From positions 1 through 20,542 of the forward strand of contig JBGUXS010000027.1 of the NCBI GenBank assembly GCA_045118155.1: a stretch of 20,542 nucleotides of DNA, given 5' to 3'. A program made the position numbers and the translations under genes. Each line of letters opens with the position of its first letter. Positions within the stretch are counted from its first letter, which is position 1. This DNA comes from JBGUXS01 sp045118155. Lineage in GTDB: Bacteria; Pseudomonadota; Alphaproteobacteria; CAAHEQ01; UBA3637. The notes beneath the pieces were generated by a model. The model was not told the DNA's origin, ran no database searches, and saw nothing but the letters and a program-made list of their open reading frames with translations. Below are positions 8,811 through 14,536 of the stretch, one piece after another.

Positions 8811-10054
8811 GGGCCCCCTCCCCCGATATATTCCCCGATCCATTTGGTCAGTTTACCACTTAATTTTCCGTACAAGGCGCTGATACCCACATCAGGCACA
8901 TTCCCCACCAATTGATTTGTCAAGGGAACCGCCATATCAATGATTTTTGTCCCAACAAAACAGATGGCCAGTGTGCTTAAAACCATATACCCTTGCAATC
9001 CCAATAAGCTCCCGGCTTCTTCATACATACCATTTTGTAAATATTTAAACAACAATTCTTGCGTTTCTGGATCTTTTCCACTAAACACATATCCCAACAA
9101 ATAGGTTGCTAAAATAACAAACCCCGATAAGCAGACAAATAAGACACAGGTGTACACCACAATATCCCATGCTTTTTTCGTATATTGAACTGTTTGCGGG
9201 AAAACCCATAAAACAACATAAATTGGGGAAAGCACAAAAACAAAAGTAATTCGGAAAATAGCATCTAAAAACAGGGCCGGCAACCGAATAACCAAAAATA
9301 AAAAGCCCACCCCCATAAAGATCCCGGCTAGGACCGCGTAAATATTTGGTTGATAAGCCCCTTTGACAAACGCCGTCGCCCCCGCCACAATAACGGCAAG
9401 AGAAACAGCCATTCCCACCACCAATGTGGTATTAAACGTACAAATTAAACGCAAGATACGTGAACACACTTCTTGACTTAAAATTGTGTATTCTGCGGGC
9501 ACCTTACACACCAACGTATCACATGTTGAATTATAAGATGTATCCATAGCGGTCATTTGATCAGAAACAACCTGTGTTACTTTCGCCGAAAAATCCCCTA
9601 ACTCTTGCAATTTTGTTGCCAAGGCCAAAGATAATTCCAAAATCGGATTAATCACCAATCTGAAAATATCTTGGATAAAAACTAACATCACAACCGCAAA
9701 CAAAACCCGCCCAAAAAATTTTAGAAAATCAGAAAAGGCATCCCAAAATCCAACCGGTTGCAAAGCGGTAAAAAAAGATAAAATTCTAAATAAGACAAAG
9801 AATAATGTTCCCAACCCTAATAGCACAAAAACTTTATTGCCGTACGTCATCATGGCCGAATTGGCCACCGTACTCATGCCCCGATATAACCCTTCCACCA
9901 AAGGGCATGTCCAACATAACAACATTTTTTCACCACTCACAGCGGCCTCTGGTGAAATTAACGAAGAGATAATTTGGTTAAAAATAGGAATAGCCGCCTC
10001 TGCGGCAAAAGACAACATCACAAAAAAAACACTTAAAAAGACGTACTTCCTCAC
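8807..10054 (-). CDS. VirB6/TrbL-like membrane protein (first of five paralogs)
   Basis: A 415-aa protein with a GTG start at 10054. It begins RKYVFLSVFFVMLSFAAEA after the initiator, with a signal peptide cleavage around residue 20. LCWTCPLVEGLY places the CxxC at 47 and 50. The first long helix is about 76-96 (VFVLLGLGTLFFVLF). The loop cysteines are C178-x4-C183-x13-C197-x7-C205. The PIYVVLWVFPQTVQYTKKAW segment is the family motif after the central helices. The ribosome site AAGGGGA lies at good spacing but inside a perfect 6-bp hairpin with a GUAA loop (10060-10075). The gene is 58 bases after the ATPase stop and opens the five-gene coupled array. Confidence 0.75.
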   Translation of the reverse strand: MRKYVFLSVFFVMLSFAAEAAIPIFNQIISSLISPEAAVSGEKMLLCWTCPLVEGLYRGMSTVANSAMMTYGNKVFVLLGLGTLFFVLFRILSFFTALQPVGFWDAFSDFLKFFGRVLFAVVMLVFIQDIFRLVINPILELSLALATKLQELGDFSAKVTQVVSDQMTAMDTSYNSTCDTLVCKVPAEYTILSQEVCSRILRLICTFNTTLVVGMAVSLAVIVAGATAFVKGAYQPNIYAVLAGIFMGVGFLFLVIRLPALFLDAIFRITFVFVLSPIYVVLWVFPQTVQYTKKAWDIVVYTCVLFVCLSGFVILATYLLGYVFSGKDPETQELLFKYLQNGMYEEAGSLLGLQGYMVLSTLAICFVGTKIIDMAVPLTNQLVGNVPDVGISALYGKLSGKLTKWIGEYIGGGGP

Positions 10055-10059
10055 CTAAG

Positions 10060-10075
10060 GTCCCCTTACGGGGAC
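10060..10075 (-). promoter_or_regulatory. GNRA-loop hairpin enclosing the ribosome site of the first VirB6-like gene
   Basis: On the minus strand the sequence is GTCCCCGTAAGGGGAC: a perfect 6-bp GC-rich stem closed by a GUAA (GNRA) tetraloop. The 3' arm is the Shine-Dalgarno (GGGGAC), five bases before the GTG start. There is no T-run after it, so it is not a terminator. It would hide the ribosome site unless opened. Confidence 0.55.
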
Positions 10076-10112
10076 AATCATAACGGCTTTTGAAAAAAAA
10101 ACAAGGGAAAAA

Positions 10113-11111
10113 CTATTCTTTAAACAAGGGACGCCCTTGGGACATCTTAGCCCATTGTGCCTCCATTAACGTGGCTAAATTGATCTTCCCTTCCCGAATA
10201 GCCATCCGCATCTGATCCGCCGCCATGGGATTCGGGTTCGCAAAGATCGCATGTAAGACAGGTTTTAAGGTTTGCAACCCCTCTAACTTCTGATGCACAG
10301 CCGCCAAAATACCCCGTGCTAACAAGTCCGCCGCCAACCCTTCCTGCAACCCCGCCGCAATGGCGTATTTGATAATAGCATTCAATGTATCTTCCACAGA
10401 ATTAGCGTGCACCGTTGAAATCACCAAGTGCCCAGATGTTGCCGCCCGCAACGTCTGGCTAGCGGTTTCGGGTGTTCTGATTTCCCCCACAAGAATGTAT
10501 CTAGGCCGTGACCGCAACGCCGATTTCAATCCATCCCCCCATTGTTCATGTTCCACAGGGGTTTGTTTGCATAACCCCAACGCCCCATTAGATGCTTGAT
10601 ACAACCCATCTAACGGCATTTCAGGCGGATCTTCAATGGTATAAGCAAAGCCCCCTTCGGTTCTTAAAAATTCTTGCATCAGTGCGGAAGCCGTGGTTGT
10701 TTTCCCCATCCCCGTTGGCCCCCCAAACAGGATCAATCCGGAACTTTTGGCCAAAGCCGTCAGGTGATTTAAAATCATCGGGGGCAACCCTAAATCGTAA
10801 AGTTTCGGTGTACTATCGGGCATACGACGACAGTTATATTGCACCCCTGTTACCGTCATGATACGTTCCACACGATAGGCAATTTTCCCAAATTTAATCG
10901 CATAGCTAGGCACCCCTTGATAACCGTCTTCTAGGGCTTTATAAAAAGCGGCCATATCATCTGATATCAAACGAATTAACGCACACTGTGTCCGTTCGTC
11001 CCGAATATACGCAATTTTTTCCGGTGTCATCCACAAATCCGCAAAATAGAACGAATCTAAGGAAGAAACTTTAATAATTTGTGGGGCGGAACTTTGAGAT
11101 ACTTCGTCCAT
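10113..11111 (-). CDS. PilT/DotB-type secretion ATPase
   Basis: A 332-aa cytoplasmic hexameric-type ATPase of the VirB11/PilT/DotB superfamily. Walker A GPTGMGKT is at residues 131-138, the Asp box TIEDPPE at 158-164, Walker B YILVGEIR at 205-212 and the His box GHLVISTVHA at 227-236. The Asp box (IEDPPE) and the SRPRYILVGEIR sequence are closer to PilT/DotB than to VirB11. With the five VirB6-like genes behind it, a type IV secretion or conjugation motor is the likely role; a pilus retraction ATPase is the alternative, but no pilin genes are seen. The ATG at 11111 has a strong AGAGGAGG site seven bases upstream, which lies in a hairpin loop. The start is only 20 bases after the cold-shock gene terminator. 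Confidence 0.85.
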   Translation of the reverse strand: MDEVSQSSAPQIIKVSSLDSFYFADLWMTPEKIAYIRDERTQCALIRLISDDMAAFYKALEDGYQGVPSYAIKFGKIAYRVERIMTVTGVQYNCRRMPDSTPKLYDLGLPPMILNHLTALAKSSGLILFGGPTGMGKTTTASALMQEFLRTEGGFAYTIEDPPEMPLDGLYQASNGALGLCKQTPVEHEQWGDGLKSALRSRPRYILVGEIRTPETASQTLRAATSGHLVISTVHANSVEDTLNAIIKYAIAAGLQEGLAADLLARGILAAVHQKLEGLQTLKPVLHAIFANPNPMAADQMRMAIREGKINLATLMEAQWAKMSQGRPLFKE

Positions 11112-11130
11112 GATAAGGCCTCCTCTTATC
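11112..11130 (-). promoter_or_regulatory. Hairpin presenting the ATPase Shine-Dalgarno in its loop
   Basis: On the minus strand GATAAG and CTTATC form a 6-bp stem around AGGAGGC, so the core ribosome site sits in the loop directly before the ATG at 11111. It immediately follows the T-run of the cold-shock terminator. Confidence 0.45.
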
Positions 11131-11131
11131 T

Positions 11132-11159
11132 AAAAAACGTCCCCAGACCACTGGGGACG
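11132..11159 (-). terminator. Intrinsic terminator of the cold-shock gene
   Basis: A perfect 9-bp stem (CGTCCCCAG / CTGGGGACG) with a TGGT loop, followed on the minus strand by TTTTTT. It begins 8 bases after the cold-shock stop and ends about 20 bases before the secretion ATPase start. Confidence 0.85.
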
Positions 11160-11167
11160 CGTTCACT

Positions 11168-11371
11168 TTACTTTAACACAAGATTAGTTGCACACAACTT
11201 CCCTTGTTCTTCTTTGATTTCATAAAAAATGGGTTGTCCATCTTCCAACCGACGCAAATTCGCCGCCCGAAGAGCCGTAATGTGTACAAACACATCTTTT
11301 CCCCCATCATCCGGAATAATAAAACCAAACCCTTTTCTAAAATTAAACCATTTTACTTTACCAGACAGCAT
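11168..11371 (-). CDS. cspA: CspA-family cold-shock protein
   Basis: A 67-aa single cold-shock domain, the usual length. RNP1 is GKVKWFNFRKGFGFI (residues 4-18) and RNP2 is DVFVHITAL (26-34); both are intact. Such proteins bind single-stranded RNA or DNA, melt RNA hairpins, and act as chaperones and antiterminators. The ATG at 11371 has AAGGAG eight bases upstream. The mRNA leader would be about 70 bases from the promoter at 11449-11476, long enough for the structured leader common in this family. Which paralog it is cannot be told from the sequence, so the symbol is nominal. It is followed by a terminator and then the secretion operon on the same strand. Confidence 0.95.
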   Translation of the reverse strand: MLSGKVKWFNFRKGFGFIIPDDGGKDVFVHITALRAANLRRLEDGQPIFYEIKEEQGKLCATNLVLK

Positions 11372-11448
11372 AACACAGGCTCCTTTTCAAAACGCTTTAT
11401 CATCAGCAACACTAATATGGTGCCTTTAACGGCTCCATAGACAACCCC

Positions 11449-11476
11449 AGTATAATCACACAAAAAAAATAAGCAA
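11449..11476 (-). promoter_or_regulatory. Promoter of the cold-shock gene
   Basis: On the minus strand TTGCTT (11471-11476), a 16-base spacer and TATACT (11449-11454). It would give a leader of roughly 70 bases before the ATG. It is also the nearest clear promoter upstream of the secretion operon. Confidence 0.6.
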
Positions 11477-11489
11477 TAGTATTTTTTTC

Positions 11490-11517
11490 TTGTATTTTTC
11501 AAAAATAACATTAATCT
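11490..11517 (+). promoter_or_regulatory. Promoter of the BI-1 / DsbA-like pair
   Basis: TTGTAT (11490-11495), a 16-base spacer and TAATCT (11512-11517) lie 23 bases before the ATG at 11541. The promoter is back-to-back with that of the cold-shock gene. Confidence 0.5.
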
Positions 11518-11540
11518 TATGGATAGCAGAGGAGGATTTT

Positions 11541-12260
11541 ATGCCACATTTATCTCACGCAACGGGGATTTCTGCCCAAATAGGGTTTCAAACCTATTTG
11601 GCGCGGGTGTACCATTATATGGCGGGGGGATTGGCGGTTTCAGGGGCTAGTGCTTTTTTAGGGGCTAGGGAACCTCTGCTTCATTGGCTCTATACCATCA
11701 CCCCAAAAGGTGTTTCTCTTTCTTTTTTAGGATGGGTTGTTATGTTGGCCCCCTTGGTGATGATTTTTGTTTTAAATTCGGCACTATCGTCGTTAAATAC
11801 GCGGCGGGCGCAACTGTGTTTTTGGACTTTTTCTGTTTTAATGGGGCTTAGCCTTTCAAACATTTTCTTGGTCTATACAGGGACCTCTATTTTCAAAGCT
11901 TTTTGTATTGCGGCTTTGACTTTTTACGGGGCTTCCCTATTTGGGAAAAAGACTCAACGGGATTTGACTAGTCTAGGCAGTTTTTTACGTATGGGTTTAA
12001 TCGGATTAATTATTGCGATGGTGGTGAATTTGTTCATGCACTCATCCCAAATTGAATGGGCGGTTTCTGTGATCGGGGTCGGCGTTTTTACAGGGTTAGC
12101 GGCTTTTGATACACAGCGCCTACGTCTTATTTATTCACAAGCTGACACGACTGAAGTCGCCGAAGCCAAATCTATCTCAGGTGCTTTGGCTTTATACCTA
12201 GATTTTATTAACTTGTTTTTAATGCTTTTACACTTTTTTATGGGGGACCAAAGAAAATGA
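11541..12260 (+). CDS. Bax inhibitor-1 (BI-1/YccA) family membrane protein
   Basis: A 239-aa inner-membrane protein with about seven helices. Family motifs: RVYHYMAGGLAVSG near the N-terminus, FYGASLFGKKTQRDLTSLGS, then FLRMGLIGLIIAMVVNLF and the signature GLAAFDTQRLRLIY near residue 200. The BI-1 family includes pH-dependent calcium leak channels and FtsH-associated proteins (YccA); the exact role here is unknown. The ATG at 11541 is chosen because of AGAGGAGG four to eleven bases upstream; the in-frame start at 11490 would overlap the promoter. The stop overlaps the next start (ATGA), so the pair is translationally coupled. Confidence 0.9.
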   Translation: MPHLSHATGISAQIGFQTYLARVYHYMAGGLAVSGASAFLGAREPLLHWLYTITPKGVSLSFLGWVVMLAPLVMIFVLNSALSSLNTRRAQLCFWTFSVLMGLSLSNIFLVYTGTSIFKAFCIAALTFYGASLFGKKTQRDLTSLGSFLRMGLIGLIIAMVVNLFMHSSQIEWAVSVIGVGVFTGLAAFDTQRLRLIYSQADTTEVAEAKSISGALALYLDFINLFLMLLHFFMGDQRK

Positions 12261-12832
12261 AAAAATTACTAACCTTATTGCTTTTATGCAGTTTACCTGT
12301 TTTTGCACAAAATCCATCCACGTCTTTACGTCGGTTAGGATCTAAAGATGCACCCGTGAAAACATTCTTGTTTTCTTCATTTTCCTGTCCGCACTGTAAA
12401 ACTTTCCATCAATCCATAGAACCAGAAGTTTTTAACTCTTATGTTAAAACAGGAAAAATTAATATGACCATTGTTGAATTGGCTAGGGACCCCAAAGGGA
12501 TGGAAGCTAACCAACTTGTTCGGTGTGTTGCCCCTGAAAAATATCGGGCTTTTTCCGCAAAATTGTTTAGCGATAATAACTGGAAAGTTAATTCCGACGC
12601 CTTAAAAAGCTTAGCCCGTGAACAAGGTCTTTCCGATCAACAAATCAAAGATTGTTTAGCCGATAAAAAGTTGCGGGATACAATCTACGAACAACAACGG
12701 AATTTGGTTGGTCTGTATAAAGTACGTTATTTGCCATCCTTGGTGATTGTTCCCGCAAAAGGTAACCCAGTGGTCGTCACCGCCACGGATAAAGGCAAAT
12801 TGATGAAAGCCCTAGAAACCTTTACAAAGTAA
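12257..12832 (+). CDS. Periplasmic DsbA-like thiol oxidoreductase
   Basis: A 191-aa protein with a Sec signal peptide (MKKLLTLLLLCSLPVFA-QN, cleavage about residue 17). The active site is CPHC at residues 44-47, the same dipeptide as E. coli DsbA, inside FLFSSFSCPHCKTFHQ. The cis-Pro loop is RYLPSLVI near the C-terminus, where DsbA/thioredoxin_4 proteins often have a T-P. Two extra cysteines (RCVAPEKY and DCLADKK) flank the helical insert. It should introduce or shuffle disulfides in exported proteins. The five cysteine-rich VirB6-like proteins nearby are plausible clients, by inference only. A strong terminator follows. Confidence 0.88.
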   Translation: MKKLLTLLLLCSLPVFAQNPSTSLRRLGSKDAPVKTFLFSSFSCPHCKTFHQSIEPEVFNSYVKTGKINMTIVELARDPKGMEANQLVRCVAPEKYRAFSAKLFSDNNWKVNSDALKSLAREQGLSDQQIKDCLADKKLRDTIYEQQRNLVGLYKVRYLPSLVIVPAKGNPVVVTATDKGKLMKALETFTK

Positions 12833-12848
12833 GTCAGTTTTTCAAAAG

Positions 12849-12875
12849 AAAGGGCGTTTTAAACGCCCTTTTTTT
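12849..12875 (+). terminator. Terminator of the BI-1 / DsbA-like operon
   Basis: AAGGGCGTT pairs with AACGCCCTT around a TTA loop, followed directly by a run of seven T (12869-12875). It isolates the operon from the thrS promoter 36 bases downstream. Confidence 0.9.
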
Positions 12876-12910
12876 GTATCGCCTTTTTTCACTATAAAAG
12901 CAAAAACAAC

Positions 12911-12939
12911 TTGACTTATTTTAAAAATTATGCTATAAT
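12911..12939 (+). promoter_or_regulatory. Strong promoter of the Thr-leader / thrS unit
   Basis: TTGACT (12911-12916), exactly 17 bases, then a consensus TATAAT (12934-12939). The expected start point is about 12946, which is the A of the leader peptide ATG. Confidence 0.85.
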
Positions 12940-12945
12940 GACAGC

Positions 12946-13053
12946 ATGTTAAACGAAGGAAACGACTTTATTAAATTATCTCAACGGGATCAAAAAAAGG
13001 ATGCCGGGTTGTTTTCTGTGGTTTTGACCTTAACCACAACCACCACCGCCTAA
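12946..13053 (+). CDS. Threonine-rich leader peptide (35 aa) upstream of thrS
   Basis: An open frame of 35 codons starts at the predicted transcription start and ends TAA at 13051-13053. It begins MLNEGNDFIK and ends VVLTLTTTTTA, with six of the last eight residues Thr (five ACC, one ACA). The stop codon lies in the loop of a GC-rich hairpin. No Shine-Dalgarno precedes the ATG, which fits a leaderless mRNA, as at miaA. Position, codon content and the gene that follows (threonyl-tRNA synthetase) fit a regulatory leader peptide: when charged tRNA-Thr is scarce, a ribosome would stall on the Thr run. It is unlikely to have any function as a protein. Translation itself is not shown by the sequence. 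Confidence 0.75.
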   Translation: MLNEGNDFIKLSQRDQKKDAGLFSVVLTLTTTTTA

Positions 13054-13075
13054 GGGCGGTCATATCTTGTTTTTT
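13017..13075 (+). promoter_or_regulatory. Attenuator region: alternative hairpins over the Thr codons
   Basis: Hairpin 1 pairs TGTGGTT (13017-13023) with AACCACA (13032-13038). Hairpin 2 pairs ACCGCC (13045-13050) with GGCGGT (13055-13060) around TAAG and is followed, after nine bases, by TTTTTT (13070-13075), so it is a weak intrinsic terminator. The Thr codons run through 13027-13047, so a stalled ribosome would cover the 5' arm of hairpin 2. In addition GACCTT (13026-13031) is exactly complementary to AAGGTC at the thrS ribosome site (13123-13128), allowing control of translation instead. Which pairing operates cannot be decided by eye. Confidence 0.6.
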
Positions 13076-13135
13076 GGGGATTTTATATTCCTATACTAGG
13101 GTTTAGTTTAACAATTTTAACAAAGGTCTTAAAAA

Positions 13136-14416
13136 ATGAATAACAATAATAATGTGAATGAAAAATGCAGTTTTTCAAAAAACGATCATCGTCGTTTAGG
13201 GAAAGAATTGGATTTATTTTCTTTCAGCGACTACGTTGGATCTGGTTTAGCTTTATGGCATCCAAATGGGGCCATCATCCGAAATGAAATAGAATCCTTT
13301 TGGAAAAAAGAACACCAAAAGGCCGGCTATAAATATGTTTATTCCCCTGTCATTGGGCTAAAACAACTTTGGGAAAAGTCGGGGCATCTAGATCATTTTG
13401 CGGATTGTATGTATCCCCCTATGGATATGTCTTTAAAAGACAAAGCAGAACAAGGAGCTTATTATGTCAAACCCATGAGTTGTCCATTTCATGTGGCCAT
13501 TTATAATGCTTCTGTGCATTCTTACAAAGAACTTCCGATTAAATACTGCGAATTGGGAAATGTTTACCGTTATGAAGCATCTGGTGGTTTACAGGGGCTG
13601 TTACGGGTACGGTGTATCACGCAAGATGATGCCCATATCATTTGCAGGCCGGATCAGTTTATGGAAGAATTATCAAAAGTCTTTGATTTCGGTTTTGCCA
13701 TCAATAGGGTCTTTGGCTATGATAAATTCAAGGTTTATTTTTCCATTCGGGATTTAAAAGGCAAAAAAGATAAATACATTGACAATGAACCCGTTTGGAA
13801 AATGGCAGAAGAATCTATTGAACAGGTCTTAAAGGACAAGAAAATTCCTTATGATATTGATGTTGGTGGGGCCAAGTTTTACGGACCAGCCATTGATGTT
13901 AAAGCCATTGATAAAAACGGGAAAGAATGGCAATGTATGACGATTCAACTTGATCTAAACTTACCAGAAAAATGGGGGATGTTCTATATCGGCGAAGATG
14001 GGCAAAAGCATGTGCCGATTATGTTGCATCGTGCCATTTTGGGATCCATTGAACGTTTTATCGGGGTCTATTTGGAACAATGTGAAGGGAAGCTACCCGT
14101 TTGGTTATCGCCCGTCCAAGTTAAAATCTTACCGGTTTCGGACAAACATCAAAAACAAGCAAATGATATCCAGCAACAGTTACTAGAAAATGACATCCGG
14201 GCAGAAATGGATATATCTGATAATTCTATTTCTTATCAAATCAGAAACGCCGTGAAGAAAAAAATACCTTATATCATCGTTATAGGGGATAAAGAAATTG
14301 AAAACAACTGCCTTTCTGTGCGATTAAGAAACGGGGAACAAATCAACGATATATCCTTATCTGATTTTATAAAACACATTTCTGAAAAAATAAAAAACAA
14401 AAGTTTAGATTTATAA
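13136..14416 (+). CDS. thrS: Threonyl-tRNA synthetase lacking TGS and editing domains
   Basis: A class II ThrRS of 426 aa, against about 640 in E. coli. The N-terminal TGS (N1) and editing (N2) domains are absent: after an Asn-rich start (MNNNNNVNEK) the protein enters the catalytic core at NDHRRLGKELDLF. The zinc ligands are kept: Cys in KPMSCPFH, His in TQDDAH and His in IMLHRAILGSIERF. Motif 2 Arg is in NVYRYEASGG. The anticodon-binding domain (WLSPVQVKILPVSD to the end) is complete. Odd substitutions: the near-invariant MNCPGH reads MSCPFH, and RVRGFTQDD reads RVRCITQDD. It should charge tRNA-Thr but cannot remove mischarged Ser-tRNA-Thr in cis. Ribosome site AAAGG is about nine bases upstream. 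It may be a second, stress-induced copy. Confidence 0.93.
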   Translation: MNNNNNVNEKCSFSKNDHRRLGKELDLFSFSDYVGSGLALWHPNGAIIRNEIESFWKKEHQKAGYKYVYSPVIGLKQLWEKSGHLDHFADCMYPPMDMSLKDKAEQGAYYVKPMSCPFHVAIYNASVHSYKELPIKYCELGNVYRYEASGGLQGLLRVRCITQDDAHIICRPDQFMEELSKVFDFGFAINRVFGYDKFKVYFSIRDLKGKKDKYIDNEPVWKMAEESIEQVLKDKKIPYDIDVGGAKFYGPAIDVKAIDKNGKEWQCMTIQLDLNLPEKWGMFYIGEDGQKHVPIMLHRAILGSIERFIGVYLEQCEGKLPVWLSPVQVKILPVSDKHQKQANDIQQQLLENDIRAEMDISDNSISYQIRNAVKKKIPYIIVIGDKEIENNCLSVRLRNGEQINDISLSDFIKHISEKIKNKSLDL

Positions 14417-14424
14417 ACACAATC

Positions 14425-14456
14425 AAATCCCCCGCAACCGCGGGGGATTTAGTTTT
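14425..14456 (+). terminator. Terminator of thrS
   Basis: AAATCCCCCGC and GCGGGGGATTT form a perfect 11-bp stem with an AACC loop, followed by AGTTTTT. It lies nine bases after the thrS stop. The following ~80 bases up to the convergent AAA+ gene show no other feature. Confidence 0.9.
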
Positions 14457-14536
14457 TCATTATCCCTATTTGATATTTCGCTTACCAATATTCCTAGCCA
14501 GAAGTTTCAGCCCTACTTTCTTCGTGAAATATCCCT

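Noticed and set aside
10060..10075. Hairpin as terminator of the ATPase gene
   Set aside because: The stem is followed by CTTAG, not a T-run, and it contains the next gene's ribosome site.
13001..13026. Short frame starting ATGCCGGG with AAAGG upstream, inside the Thr leader
   Set aside because: It has an acceptable ribosome site but encodes only eight residues in another frame, without Thr codons; the leaderless frame explains the promoter spacing and Thr run better.
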